A stretch of DNA of 64,000 nt from Shewanella khirikhana (GCF_003957745.1 NZ_CP020373.1:744001-808000); one strand, 5' to 3'; positions 50,949-60,380 are shown, counted from the first letter of the stretch. Notes: generated from the sequence alone by a model not told the origin. Numbers and translations: made by a program.

Positions 50949-52369
50949 GCCGACTTAATCGGCACTGGTTTCGCTTCGCCCAGCGTCTGTCGCAGACGCT
51001 GCTTATTCCTATTGCCATTTTGCCTGCCGCCGGGGTCATGATTGGTCTTGCCACCAATCCGCTGCCCTTTATTCCCGATGCGTTGAATGTGCTGATGCTG
51101 AGCGTCGGCAAGCTGATTTTCGATATCATGCCGATGCTGTTTGCCATTGCGGTCGCCATAGGTTTTTGCCGCGACCAGGGCATTGCTGCGTTTTCCGCCG
51201 CCTTCGGTTACGGCGTGCTGCTGTCGACTTTGGCAGCCGCTGCCAAGGTGTACCACCTGCCCACTCAGGTGGTGTGGGGCATGCCGACCATAGATACCGG
51301 TATTGCCGGTGGTATGGCGGTGGGGGCGGTCACCTGCATTGCGGTGCGCCTCAGTGAGCGGCTTAAATTGCCAGCCGTGTTCTCATTTTTTGAAGGACGA
51401 CGCAGTGCGCCCCTTATCATGATCCCACTGGTGATGATGTTGGCCATGATGCTTGCCTTTATCTGGCCGCCGCTGGAGCACCTTATCGAACGCATTTCCA
51501 GTTGGGCTGTGTATCAGGAGCCCGCCATCGCCTTTGGGTTTTACGGCATGATTGAGCGGCTGCTGCTCCCCCTTGGGTTGCACCATATCTGGAACGCGCC
51601 CTTTTATCTGGAGGTTGGGCAGTATCAGGTAGGGGATGAGTTGGTTCGCGGCGAAATGGCAAGGTATCTTGCTGGCGACCCTTCCGCGGGCAACCTTGCC
51701 GGCGGTTACCTTATCAAGATGTGGGGCCTGCCTGCGGCTGCTTTGGCTATCTGGCGCTGCGCCGACAAAGAGCAGCGCAACCGGGTGGCCGGGGTGATGC
51801 TGTCGGCCGCCGCCGCAAGCTGGCTTACCGGCGTTACCGAGCCGGTGGAATTTGCCTTTTTGTTTGTGGCGCCGCTGCTGTATTTGCTGCATGCGCTGCT
51901 GACCGGCCTTGCCTACAGCGCATCGATTTTGCTGGATGTGCACCACAGCGTGGTGTTCTCCCACGGGCTGGTGGACTTTGTGCTCCTGTTGCCCCAGTCG
52001 AGTAATATCCACTGGTTCTGGTTTTTGGGGCCACTGACCTTTGTGGTCTATTACGTACTGTTTCGAGGCTGCATTCTGGCGTTTAACTTAAAGACCCCGG
52101 GCCGTTTTGAAGCCAATACCGGCCAGCAGCGCAATCTGCTGGCGATGATTTCGGCTCTGGGGGGCAGCGCCAATGTCACTGACCTCTCCGCCTGTTTGAC
52201 GCGGCTGCGAATTAGCGTGCTTGACCCTTCGCAGGTGGATAAGGCCCGGCTGATGTCCCTCGGCGCCAAAGGAGTCATTGTTGTCGGCAGTGGCGTTCAG
52301 GTGGTGTTCGGTACCAAGGCCGAGACCTTACGCAAGCTGCTGCAGCGTTATCTGGATAGTCGAAACTAG
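50900..52369 (+). CDS. PTS glucose/GlcNAc-family EIIBC permease
   Basis: 489 residues. The EIIC part (about 20-380) has ~10 membrane segments with 'ILPAAGVMIGLATNPL' at the start, 'LLLPLGLHHIWNAPFY' and the sugar-site motif 'GVTEPVEFAFLFVAPLLYLLHALL'. A C-terminal EIIB domain (about 405-489) carries the phosphorylated Cys in 'DLSACLTRLRISVLD'. No EIIA domain is attached, so Crr-type EIIA must act in trans. Substrate is a hexose of the glucose/N-acetylglucosamine/maltose group; not decidable here. Start taken as ATG 50900, which overlaps the flavodoxin gene by 49 bp; GTG 50912 is possible. No ribosome-binding site is obvious, so coupled translation is likely. Confidence 0.9.
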   Translation: MAVAVASAGSERPGRLSRLNRHWFRFAQRLSQTLLIPIAILPAAGVMIGLATNPLPFIPDALNVLMLSVGKLIFDIMPMLFAIAVAIGFCRDQGIAAFSAAFGYGVLLSTLAAAAKVYHLPTQVVWGMPTIDTGIAGGMAVGAVTCIAVRLSERLKLPAVFSFFEGRRSAPLIMIPLVMMLAMMLAFIWPPLEHLIERISSWAVYQEPAIAFGFYGMIERLLLPLGLHHIWNAPFYLEVGQYQVGDELVRGEMARYLAGDPSAGNLAGGYLIKMWGLPAAALAIWRCADKEQRNRVAGVMLSAAAASWLTGVTEPVEFAFLFVAPLLYLLHALLTGLAYSASILLDVHHSVVFSHGLVDFVLLLPQSSNIHWFWFLGPLTFVVYYVLFRGCILAFNLKTPGRFEANTGQQRNLLAMISALGGSANVTDLSACLTRLRISVLDPSQVDKARLMSLGAKGVIVVGSGVQVVFGTKAETLRKLLQRYLDSRN

Positions 52370-52532
52370 GGCTTGTTGGTGTTTCGGCAATATCCAGGCG
52401 GTTTTTTTCCCGATTTGTTTATTCCCTCCCGATGATTTAACCATCAATCAAATTTATTAAGTGAATTCTGCTGTTTGGCGCCTGCCTGTGGCATGCTCAT
52501 GGGCTATGTGTCTTTGATTGGGGGAACGCAGA

Positions 52533-53378
52533 GTGTCGCAAGCGCTGCAACGTAGAGTACTTATCACCGATTGTGCCGATGCCAAGGGGCTGATAGCCAA
52601 GATAACCGGGGTTTGTTTTGACCATGGTTTGAATATCATCAAAAATGACGAATTCGTCGATAACACCGAGGGGCGCTTCTTTATGCGCACCGAACTTGAG
52701 GGCGATTTTGAAGAGCCTAAGTTGTTGTCGGCCCTTTATGATGTGCTGCCACAGCAAAACCATACCGTGCTTAAGCCCGGTGGCCGCAAGCGGGTAGTGG
52801 TCATGGTGACCAAAGAGGCGCACTGCCTGGGCGACCTGCTGATGAAGGCTTACTATGGCGCGCTGGATGTGGACATTGCCGCCGTGGTGGGTAACTACGA
52901 TAACCTGCGCCAGTTAACTGAAAAATTTGATATTCCCTATCATTTTGTCAGCCATGAAGGGCTTGACCGCCATCAGCATGAGGCCGCGCTGTTTGAGGTG
53001 ATTGCACCCTATGCGCCGGATTATCTGGTACTGGCCAAATTTATGCGGGTACTGACCCCGGAATTTGTGGCCCAGTATCCAAACCGCATCATCAATATTC
53101 ATCACTCATTCTTGCCAGCCTTCATCGGTGCCAATCCCTATCGGCAGGCCTGGGAGCGCGGCGTGAAAATCATCGGTGCCACGGCGCATTTTGTGAATAA
53201 CTGCCTCGATGAAGGACCCATCATCAAGCAGGATGTTATTCACGTAGATCATAATTACAGTGCGCTGGAAATGGCGCGTGCGGGCCGTGACGTTGAAAAA
53301 ACCGTGCTGAGCCGGGCGTTGGGCTTGGTGCTTGCCGACAAAGTAGTGGTGTACGGCAATAAGACGGTAGTGTTCTGA
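52533..53378 (+). CDS. purU: Formyltetrahydrofolate deformylase PurU
   Basis: 281 residues from GTG 52533, with GGGGGAA about seven bases upstream; a TTG at 52518 is less likely. N-terminal ACT domain ('RVLITDCADAKGLIAKITGVCFDHGLNI', about 8-85), then a formyltransferase-like catalytic domain with 'PNRIINIHHSFLPAFIGANPYRQA' (His and Asn of the hydrolase site) and 'ATAHFVNNCLDEGPIIKQDV' with the catalytic Asp. It makes formate and tetrahydrofolate, balancing one-carbon pools and feeding PurT. Monocistronic, with a terminator at 53413-53445. Confidence 0.96.
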   Translation: MSQALQRRVLITDCADAKGLIAKITGVCFDHGLNIIKNDEFVDNTEGRFFMRTELEGDFEEPKLLSALYDVLPQQNHTVLKPGGRKRVVVMVTKEAHCLGDLLMKAYYGALDVDIAAVVGNYDNLRQLTEKFDIPYHFVSHEGLDRHQHEAALFEVIAPYAPDYLVLAKFMRVLTPEFVAQYPNRIINIHHSFLPAFIGANPYRQAWERGVKIIGATAHFVNNCLDEGPIIKQDVIHVDHNYSALEMARAGRDVEKTVLSRALGLVLADKVVVYGNKTVVF

Positions 53379-53412
53379 TTTGCTGAGCACAAATCCATAA
53401 ATCCATAAATCC

Positions 53413-53446
53413 AAAAGGCGCCTTCGTGATCCATGGCGCCTTTTTG
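53413..53446. terminator. Bidirectional terminator
   Basis: AAAAGGCGCC (53413-53422) / GGCGCCTTTTT (53435-53445), between the converging purU and DUF3718 genes. Confidence 0.88.
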
Positions 53447-53487
53447 TTACTCAGAGTGCAACTGTGCGGTCTATATTGTATCAACGC

Positions 53488-53835
53488 TCATTCAGTGAAG
53501 CTCACGTATATGCGCTCGTCGGCGCCGGTCATAGCCAAATCTTTAATGGTTACCTGCCCGGGTAGATAGTGGGCAATGCGCTTTGCTGTGCGGTCGGCAC
53601 CGTGGGACAGCGCAAATTCGTGGAAACTCTCGCCATTACACACCAATCGGGGAAAAACCCGCTGTTCATTGATGCGGTAGTCTTTCATGGTGTCGTAAAA
53701 GCGAACCATATTATTGCTCATACCCGCTTTGCATACGGCAATCAGGGCGTTTTCCACACTGGGGCTCATGGCCGCCGACGCACCAAAACAAGCGGTTGCC
53801 AGTGCCAGGGCGGTCAGGACATGCTGCGTTTTCAT
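53488..53835 (-). CDS. DUF3718 secreted small protein
   Basis: 115 residues. Signal peptide 'MKTQHVLTALALATACFGASA' directs it to the periplasm. The mature domain 'VENALIAVCKAGMSNNMVRFYDTMKDYRINEQRVFPRLVCNG' has two Cys likely bridged, followed by a helical tail ('FHEFALSHGADRTAKRIAHYL'); this is the DUF3718 pattern common in Shewanella. Function unknown. The gap 53836-54055 beyond it holds its promoter and nothing else recognised. Confidence 0.86.
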   Translation of the reverse strand: MKTQHVLTALALATACFGASAAMSPSVENALIAVCKAGMSNNMVRFYDTMKDYRINEQRVFPRLVCNGESFHEFALSHGADRTAKRIAHYLPGQVTIKDLAMTGADERIYVSFTE

Positions 53836-54055
53836 AAGTACTCTCCTCGTTGTACAGACGCCCCTGAATTACAGCCCTCTCCTTGCACAAAATCGATACC
53901 AAAAGTATGTCATTCTGTATCTGTGTGTGACTATCCACCGCTGATTGACACTGGGATGCATCGAAGGGGGACACTTTTGTATCCATTGCTGCAAGCGCTT
54001 GAAATCGGCGTGATGTAATGCACCGCCATTACGTTGCGGTGGATAAGTTTTCAAT

Positions 54056-54085
54056 AAAAAAAGCAGGCCTAAGCCTGCTTTTTTT
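54056..54085. terminator. Terminator after dapD
   Basis: AAGCAGGC (54061-54068) / GCCTGCTT (54073-54080) with A7 on one side and T7 on the other. Works on the minus strand for the map-glnD-dapD transcript. Confidence 0.9.
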
Positions 54086-54099
54086 AGATTGTGCGCGTG

Positions 54100-54924
54100 T
54101 TAGTCAACCATGCGCAGCAGTTCGTTGATCCCCACCTTGCCGCGGGTCTTCTCGTCGACTTTCTTCACTATGATGGCGGCGTACAGGTTGTACTTGCCAC
54201 AGCTTGAGGGCAGGGTGCCTGATACCACCACGGAGCCTGCCGGTACACGGCCATAGTGGATTTCGCCGGTTTCACGGTCGTAAATGCGGGTGCTCTGGCC
54301 GATGTAAACGCCCATGGAGATCACCGAGCCTTCTTCCACTACCACGCCTTCTACGATTTCAGAGCGGGCACCGATAAAGCAGTTGTCTTCGATGATGGTT
54401 GGGCCGGCCTGCAGTGGCTCGAGTACGCCGCCAATGCCTACGCCGCCGGACAGGTGCACGTTTTTACCAATCTGAGCACAGGAGCCAACGGTGGCCCAGG
54501 TATCAACCATGGTGCCTTCGTCAACGTAGGCGCCAAGGTTTACGTAAGATGGCATCAGTACGGTGTTTTTACCGATGAAAGAGCCCTTGCGCACGGCGGC
54601 AGGTGGCACCACACGTACGGCCTCGGCACGAAAACGTGCTTCGTCGTAGTCGGCAAACTTCATGGGTACCTTGTCGAAGTACTTGGTTTCAGCGCCTTCA
54701 ATAACGCCGTTGTCGAAGATGCGGAATGACAGCAGCACGGCTTTCTTCAGCCACTGGTTAACATGCCACTGACCGTCGATTTTCTCGGCCACACGGACTT
54801 CGCCCTTGTCGAGCATATTGATCACAGTCTCTACATCGGCGCGGATGCTGGGATCGACACTGCTAGGGGTGATGGTTGCGCGAGCTTCAAAAGCCGCCTC
54901 GATACGCTGGCGTAAAGCCTCCAT
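54100..54924 (-). CDS. dapD: Tetrahydrodipicolinate N-succinyltransferase DapD
   Basis: 274 residues, the normal DapD length. Lysine/diaminopimelate pathway: transfers succinyl from succinyl-CoA to tetrahydrodipicolinate. The N-terminal helical domain is followed by a left-handed beta-helix with hexapeptide repeats ('NVHLSGGVGIGGVLEPLQAGPTIIEDNCFIGARSEIVEGVVVEEGSVISMGVYIG') and a C-terminal lobe. Downstream of glnD by 27 bp, with a terminator behind it. Cytosolic trimer, essential. Confidence 0.98.
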   Translation of the reverse strand: MEALRQRIEAAFEARATITPSSVDPSIRADVETVINMLDKGEVRVAEKIDGQWHVNQWLKKAVLLSFRIFDNGVIEGAETKYFDKVPMKFADYDEARFRAEAVRVVPPAAVRKGSFIGKNTVLMPSYVNLGAYVDEGTMVDTWATVGSCAQIGKNVHLSGGVGIGGVLEPLQAGPTIIEDNCFIGARSEIVEGVVVEEGSVISMGVYIGQSTRIYDRETGEIHYGRVPAGSVVVSGTLPSSCGKYNLYAAIIVKKVDEKTRGKVGINELLRMVD

Positions 54925-54951
54925 TTGGGATCTCCCGTGTGTAGTAAAGGG

Positions 54952-57525
54952 TTAAAAAATCGCACTCTGGGACAGGGCGCCAACCAGCGCTTCCCGGAGT
55001 TTTTGCTGTTCAGTCTCGCTGAGGGCCTGACCTTCTCGGGTTTGCAGCACGAAAAAGTCTTCCGCTCGTTCACCGATGGTGGTGATTTTGGCAGCCAGCA
55101 GGGTGATTTCACAGCGGTAAAAAATGTCGCCGACCCGGGCCAGCAGGCCCGGCATGTCCAGCGCGATGAGTTCCATCATACTTGTACCATGACGGCTACC
55201 GGGCAGAAAACTGACCTGTGTCGGTACATTAAAAGGTTTCATCTTTCTGGACAGCTTGCGAAACTTCGGCGGCTTGGGATTTTCGCTCGAAAGCGCCTTT
55301 TCAAGCCCCTTGCGGATACTCTGGATCCGGGACAGCTGAGTCAAAGGCTCGCCATCCTGCTCAAGGATAACAAAGCTGTCGAGGGCATAGTTGTCCCTGG
55401 ACGTCATTACGGTGGCGTCGTGAACGTTGATGTTCTTGTTATCCAGCACTGCCATCACGGTGGCAAACAGCTTGGGCCTGTCTTTGCAGTAAACAAACAG
55501 CTCGGTGCCGCCGCGGGTGGTGTGTTTTGAAATCAGCACCAAAGGCTCGTCCTGGCGATGTTTTAAAATGCCTTCGGCGTGCCAGGTGATTTGGCTTGGC
55601 TGATGACGCAGGAAGTAGTCGGCTTTGAATCTGGCCCACAGCGCATCGAGATCTTTCTCTTTCACGCCGCGGCGCAGCAGCTCTTTTTTGGCCTTGGCCT
55701 GATATTCCCGCACCCGGGCGCGGATATCCACTGGCTTTTCGGTGCCGCGGGCCAGCACCCGCTGGGTCGAGAAGTACAGATCCCGAAGCAGCGAGCCTTT
55801 CCAGTTGTTCCAGGTTTTTTCGTTGGTGGCGCAGATATCGGCCACCGTGAGGCAATAAAGGTAACTCAGATGCACTGCATCGCGCACCTTACCGGCAAAG
55901 TCTGCTACTACGTCCGGATCGGAAATATCCCGCCGCTGGGCAGTTACCGACATCACCAGATGGTTTTCAACCAGCCAGCTCACCAAACGACCGTCGTGGT
56001 CGTTAAGGCCATGGGCCTTACAGAATGCCAGTGCGTCCACTGCGCCAAGCTTACTGTGATCGCCGCCACGGCCCTTGGCGATATCATGGAAAATGGCCGC
56101 AAGCACCAGCAGACCTTTTTTCGGCAGCTGGTTTATCAGCACAGAGCCAAGCGGAAACTCATCTTTCTGCTCAGGTTGTGAGAAGCGTTCGATATTGAGC
56201 AGCAACCTGTGGGTGTGCTCATCCACCGTGTAGGCGTGGAACAGGTCAAACTGCATCTGACCTTCGATGGCGCGCCAGGCAGGCAGATAGGCCGAGAGGA
56301 TGCCGTGTTTATGCATCAGTGAAAACGCCGAAATCCCGCGCGGGTGGCGCAGGATCTCCATAAACACCTGACGGCACTCGCCGTACTCCATCAAAGGCTG
56401 AGTCAGCGCCTTGCGGGCCTGGCGCATCGAGCGCAGGGTAGGGGCGTAGATGCCGCGGATATTGGAGTTACGGGCAATCAGCAAAAACAGCCCCATGATG
56501 TCTTCGGGCTTGCCAAATGGCTCCTCGGCCAATGCTTCGATAAAGCCACCACGACGCTGGAAGTTATCATTGATAGGCACGATTTCCAGCGCTTTGATGT
56601 GGCCGAGGGTGGCACGCTTAAAGAGCTGCAGCAGCATCTCGTTAAGTTCCATCACCCGCCGTACTGTGCGGTAGTAGAGCTTCATCATCTGCTCTACCGC
56701 AAGCTGGGTGTCATCCTCATACCCCATCAGCTGGGCCACCTGACGTTGCAGGTCAAACAGCATGCGGTTTTCATCGCGGCCTGAGGCGATGTGCAGCGCA
56801 AAGCGCAGTTGCCAGAGGTATTGCTGACACTCAAGCAGCTCTTCAAGCTCTATGGGTTCAAGAAAACCGTGGCCGACCAGTTCTTCGAGCCGTGAGGCAT
56901 TGAAGTGGCGCATGGCCACCCAGGCAACGGTCTGAATGTCGCGCAGGCCACCGGGGCAACTTTTTACATTGGGTTCCAAATCAAACGCACTGGCCTTGGT
57001 GTGACGTGCTTGCTGCTCGTCGCGTTTGGCGACAAAAAAGTCGCTCGAGGGCCAGAAGTCTTCGGTGCGGATGGCATCGTAAAGCTCGTCAAACAACGGC
57101 TCGTGGCCGGCCAGAAAACGGGCTTCCAACAGGTTGGTGGCAATGGTGATATCGCCGCGCCCCTGAGACAGGGTCTCCTTGACGCTGCGTACGCTGTGGC
57201 CGATTTCAAGGCCTGCGTCCCACAGGAAAGCAATAAAGTAGCCGAGCACGAACTCGGCTTCTTTGGGCAGTTTTTCGTCGACCAAAAACAAAAGGTCGAT
57301 ATCTGAATGAGGGTGCAGCTCGCCACGGCCATAACCACCCACGGCAATCAGCGCCACCGGATAGTTGCCCAGGCCATGGTGCTCCCAGGCGCTGATAAGC
57401 AGCTCATCCACCCCCAGACAACGACGGCGTACCAGTTCGACCACGTTTTCGCGGGCCGAAAAGGCCAGCGCCAGTTGCTGATTCAGCGCCTGCAAAGACG
57501 CCTTGGCCTGCTGAGCCGTCGTCAT
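54952..57525 (-). CDS. glnD: Bifunctional PII uridylyltransferase/uridylyl-removing enzyme GlnD
   Basis: 857 residues from ATG 57525 (MTTAQQAKASLQALNQQ); the longer in-frame reading to 57666 runs into map and is rejected. Nucleotidyltransferase domain 'GGYGRGELHPHSDIDLLFLV' (63-82; Asp76, Asp78), HD domain for de-uridylylation ('AIFHDIAKGRGGDHS', about 485-500), and two C-terminal ACT domains ('TELFVYCKDRPKLFATVMAVLDNKNI' and 'MMELIALDMPGLLARVGDIFYRCEI'). It senses glutamine and controls PII. Lies between map and dapD, 8 bp after map. Confidence 0.98.
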   Translation of the reverse strand: MTTAQQAKASLQALNQQLALAFSARENVVELVRRRCLGVDELLISAWEHHGLGNYPVALIAVGGYGRGELHPHSDIDLLFLVDEKLPKEAEFVLGYFIAFLWDAGLEIGHSVRSVKETLSQGRGDITIATNLLEARFLAGHEPLFDELYDAIRTEDFWPSSDFFVAKRDEQQARHTKASAFDLEPNVKSCPGGLRDIQTVAWVAMRHFNASRLEELVGHGFLEPIELEELLECQQYLWQLRFALHIASGRDENRMLFDLQRQVAQLMGYEDDTQLAVEQMMKLYYRTVRRVMELNEMLLQLFKRATLGHIKALEIVPINDNFQRRGGFIEALAEEPFGKPEDIMGLFLLIARNSNIRGIYAPTLRSMRQARKALTQPLMEYGECRQVFMEILRHPRGISAFSLMHKHGILSAYLPAWRAIEGQMQFDLFHAYTVDEHTHRLLLNIERFSQPEQKDEFPLGSVLINQLPKKGLLVLAAIFHDIAKGRGGDHSKLGAVDALAFCKAHGLNDHDGRLVSWLVENHLVMSVTAQRRDISDPDVVADFAGKVRDAVHLSYLYCLTVADICATNEKTWNNWKGSLLRDLYFSTQRVLARGTEKPVDIRARVREYQAKAKKELLRRGVKEKDLDALWARFKADYFLRHQPSQITWHAEGILKHRQDEPLVLISKHTTRGGTELFVYCKDRPKLFATVMAVLDNKNINVHDATVMTSRDNYALDSFVILEQDGEPLTQLSRIQSIRKGLEKALSSENPKPPKFRKLSRKMKPFNVPTQVSFLPGSRHGTSMMELIALDMPGLLARVGDIFYRCEITLLAAKITTIGERAEDFFVLQTREGQALSETEQQKLREALVGALSQSAIF

Positions 57526-57533
57526 GGCGTGCC

Positions 57534-58334
57534 TTATTTGTGATTGATTACGCGGGGAAAATCTTCTTCGCTGCGCAGGGTCAGAACTTCCACCCCGGTC
57601 TCGGTCACCAGCAGGGTATGTTCCCACTGGGCAGAGTTTTTGCCGTCGATGGTAGTCACAGTCCAACCGTCATCTTTATCCAGTACGGTTTGGTGACGAC
57701 CGGCGTTGATCATCGGTTCGATGGTGAAGCACATGCCGGGGCGCAGCACAGTGTTGTCGCTGTTTTTGTAGTGAACAACCTGCGGCTCTTCGTGGAAGGT
57801 GGCGCCAATGCCGTGGCCACAGTAGTCACGGACGATGCTGTACTTTTCAAGGCCGCTCTTGGCGCCCTTGATGACTTTTTCGATGGTGGTGCCGATTTCA
57901 CCGAGTTTGAGGCCAGGGCGTACTTTGCGGATAGCGGCGTACAGGCTTTCCTGGGCGATGCGGCACAGGCGTTTGTCTTTGGGAGACACTTCACTGATGA
58001 AAAACATCTTGGAGGTATCACCGTGGTAGCCATCTTTGATGACTGTGATGTCGATATTGAGGATGTCACCGTCTTTGAGGACATAGTCAGACGGAATGCC
58101 GTGGCAGATCACCTCGTTTACCGATGTGCAGATGGACTTGGGGAAACCGTGGTAGTTCAGCGGCGCGGAGATGGCGCCTTGCTCTTCGGTGTATTTGGCA
58201 CAAATGTCGTTCAGCTCATTGGTGCTGACGCCTGCCTTGACGAAGGGGGCGATCATTTCCAGCACCTCGGCGGCCAGTTTGCCGGCGGCGCGCATTTTTT
58301 CTACTTCAGCGGGCGTCTTGATGACTATACTCAT
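57534..58334 (-). CDS. map: Type I methionine aminopeptidase
   Basis: 266 residues. Removes N-terminal Met from new proteins. The five metal ligands are present: Asp95 ('NIDITV'), Asp106 ('HGDTSKMF'), His174 ('CGHGIG'), Glu206 ('FTIEPMI') and Glu238 ('QWEHTLLV'); the substrate-site His78 is in 'VICHGIP'. The order map-glnD-dapD and the divergent rpsB operon is the classic proteobacterial arrangement. Confidence 0.98.
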   Translation of the reverse strand: MSIVIKTPAEVEKMRAAGKLAAEVLEMIAPFVKAGVSTNELNDICAKYTEEQGAISAPLNYHGFPKSICTSVNEVICHGIPSDYVLKDGDILNIDITVIKDGYHGDTSKMFFISEVSPKDKRLCRIAQESLYAAIRKVRPGLKLGEIGTTIEKVIKGAKSGLEKYSIVRDYCGHGIGATFHEEPQVVHYKNSDNTVLRPGMCFTIEPMINAGRHQTVLDKDDGWTVTTIDGKNSAQWEHTLLVTETGVEVLTLRSEEDFPRVINHK

Positions 58335-58404
58335 GCAGTTGTTATCTCACCTAGTATCACAGGGAATTCGGGGCGCTTGGTTGCCAAATTTGGCCTGCAA
58401 AAAT

Positions 58405-58433
58405 TTGTGCTTTGGCCGGAATTATGGTATAAA
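58405..58433 (+). promoter_or_regulatory. Sigma70 promoter of rpsB-tsf
   Basis: -35 TTGTGC (58405-58410), a 17-bp spacer and -10 TATAAA (58428-58433), about 215 bp before rpsB. This would give a leader of some 205 nt. Confidence 0.65.
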
Positions 58434-58439
58434 GCGCGC

Positions 58440-58648
58440 CGTTATGTTTGACTCTCAAAATCACTGCGGCGGGAAATCCTGGGCAGTGGTGAGTGAAATA
58501 TGGCGGCCATTATACATGGCTAATCTGTAAATACTAAATCGCACACGTGTCGACACATGCCTCGGGGTGCTTCTGGTCAACAGGTCAGGGGTCGAGGTCA
58601 TGGGATACGTGGAGGTAGAACCCCTTTTTTACTTTTAAGGTATTCAAA
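58440..58648 (+). promoter_or_regulatory. Long rpsB leader, likely S2 autoregulatory
   Basis: The untranslated leader contains AGGGGT (58587-58592) / ACCCCT (58620-58625) closing a ~40-nt hairpin followed by a T-run (58625-58630), 19 bases before the rpsB start. In E. coli S2 represses rpsB-tsf through the leader; the structure here is a candidate for that or for attenuation. The role is inferred. Confidence 0.55.
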
Positions 58649-59377
58649 ATGACTACAGTTTCAATGCGCGACATGCTCCAGGCCGGTGTTCACTTCGGTC
58701 ACCAGACCCGTTACTGGAACCCTAAGATGAAGCCATTCATCTTCGGTGCCCGCAACGGTGTACACATCATCAACCTCGAGCACACTGTACCAATGTTCAA
58801 CGAAGCTCTGGCTTTCATCAGCAACGTAGCTTCCAAGAAAGGTAAAATCCTGTTTGTTGGTACCAAGCGCGCTGCTAGCGAAGCTATCAAAGAAGCCGCT
58901 GTTTCTTGTGACCAGTACTACGTTGACCACCGCTGGCTCGGCGGCATGCTGACCAACTGGAAAACCGTTCGTCAGTCAATCAAGCGTCTGAAAGAGCTGG
59001 AAACCCAGTCTGTTGACGGTACTTTCGACAAGCTGACCAAGAAAGAAGCTCTGATGCGCACTCGCGAGCTGGAAAAGCTTGAGAAGTCTCTGGGCGGTAT
59101 CAAGAACATGGGCGGTCTGCCTGATGCTCTGTTCGTGATCGGTGCCGACCACGAGCACATCGCTATCAAAGAAGCCAACAACCTGGGCATCCCAGTGGTT
59201 GCCGTTGTTGATACCAACGCTTCTCCTGATGGCGTGAACTACATCGTTCCTGGTAACGACGACGCTATGCGTGCTATCCGCCTGTACACCGAAGCTGCTG
59301 CTACTGCTGCCAAGTCTGGCCGTGGTCAGGATCTGGCTGTACAAGCTGAGCAAGACGGTTTCGTAGAAGCCGAATAA
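58649..59377 (+). CDS. rpsB: 30S ribosomal protein S2
   Basis: 242 residues, typical length. 'MRDMLQAGVHFGHQTRYWNPKMKPFIFGARNGVHIINLEHTV' and 'WLGGMLTNWKTVRQSI' are unmistakable S2 blocks, and 'PVVAVVDTNASPDGVNYIVPGNDDAMRAI' closes the fold. TTTTAAGG precedes the ATG. Codon use is strongly biased, as for highly expressed genes. First gene of the rpsB-tsf unit; the intergenic hairpin at 59430-59451 may lower tsf transcription. Confidence 0.99.
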   Translation: MTTVSMRDMLQAGVHFGHQTRYWNPKMKPFIFGARNGVHIINLEHTVPMFNEALAFISNVASKKGKILFVGTKRAASEAIKEAAVSCDQYYVDHRWLGGMLTNWKTVRQSIKRLKELETQSVDGTFDKLTKKEALMRTRELEKLEKSLGGIKNMGGLPDALFVIGADHEHIAIKEANNLGIPVVAVVDTNASPDGVNYIVPGNDDAMRAIRLYTEAAATAAKSGRGQDLAVQAEQDGFVEAE

Positions 59378-59429
59378 TAAGGCGTGATGAGTTTCATCTC
59401 CCTTATTAACCAAGATCTATGATTGGTTA

Positions 59430-59455
59430 ACAGGGGCCCGTGGGCCCCTGTTTCA
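59430..59455 (+). terminator. Intercistronic hairpin between rpsB and tsf
   Basis: Perfect stem ACAGGGGCCC / GGGCCCCTGT (59430-59451) followed by TTC. Probably a partial terminator or processing site inside the operon. Confidence 0.7.
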
Positions 59456-59506
59456 TACCTGCTGACTCGGCAAGTGATTGCCGACTATCTATAGAGGAAT
59501 TTAACA

Positions 59507-60358
59507 ATGGCAATTTCTGCTGCCCTGGTTAAAGAACTGCGCGAGCGCACTGGCGCCGGCATGATGGATTGTAAAAAAGCTCTGGAAGAGACCAACGGTG
59601 ATATCGAGCTGGCTATCGATAACATGCGTAAGAGTGGTGCTGCCAAAGCTGCTAAGAAAGCCGGTAACATCGCTGCTGAAGGTACCATCCTGATCAAGCA
59701 GGGTGCTGGTTTCACTGCGCTGCTGGAAGTGAACTGTCAGACTGACTTCGTTGCCAAGGACTCTAACTTCCTGGCTTTCGCTAACGAAGTTCTGGACGTA
59801 GCTGCCGCCGGTAAAGTAACCGTTGAAGATCTGAAAGCTCAGTTCGAAGAAGCTCGTGTTGCTCTGGTTGCCAAAATCGGTGAAAACATCAACGTTCGTC
59901 GCGTTGAGTACATCGACGGTGCCAACGCTGCCTCTTACCGTCACGGCGACCGTATCGGTGTGGTTGTGACCGGTGAAGCTGACGAAGAAACTCTGAAGCA
60001 CCTGGCCATGCACGTTGCGGCTTCCAAGCCTGAATACGTAAACCCTTCAGACGTTCCTGCTGAAGTGGTTGCCAAAGAGCGTGAAGTTCAGGTGGAAATC
60101 GCCATGAACGAAGGCAAGCCAAAAGACATCGCTGAGAAGATGGTTGAAGGCCGTATGAAGAAGTTCACCGGTGAAGTATCTCTGACCGGTCAGCCATTCA
60201 TCATGGAGCCTAAGAAGACTGTTGGCGAATTCCTGAAAGAGAAAGGCGCTTCTGTTTCTAGCTTCATCCGCCTGGAAGTGGGTGAAGGTATCGAGAAGAA
60301 AGAAGAAGATTTCGCGGCCGAAGTGGCCAAGCAAATCGCTGCTTCTCAGAAGGCTTAA
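59507..60358 (+). CDS. tsf: Elongation factor Ts
   Basis: 283 residues. Nucleotide exchange factor for EF-Tu. The N-terminal UBA-like part 'AALVKELRERTGAGMMDCKKALEETNGD' and 'VNCQTDFVAKDSNF' (TDFVA motif contacting EF-Tu) are diagnostic. AGAGGA lies about eight bases before the ATG. Strongly biased codons. Followed by a stem-loop at 60381-60406. Confidence 0.99.
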   Translation: MAISAALVKELRERTGAGMMDCKKALEETNGDIELAIDNMRKSGAAKAAKKAGNIAAEGTILIKQGAGFTALLEVNCQTDFVAKDSNFLAFANEVLDVAAAGKVTVEDLKAQFEEARVALVAKIGENINVRRVEYIDGANAASYRHGDRIGVVVTGEADEETLKHLAMHVAASKPEYVNPSDVPAEVVAKEREVQVEIAMNEGKPKDIAEKMVEGRMKKFTGEVSLTGQPFIMEPKKTVGEFLKEKGASVSSFIRLEVGEGIEKKEEDFAAEVAKQIAASQKA

Positions 60359-60380
60359 TCGCCACTTAGGTAAGTACCCC

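Noticed and set aside
57526..57666. N-terminal extension of GlnD into the map gene
   Set aside because: Would overlap map by over 130 bases; the conserved GlnD start is MTTAQQ at 57525.
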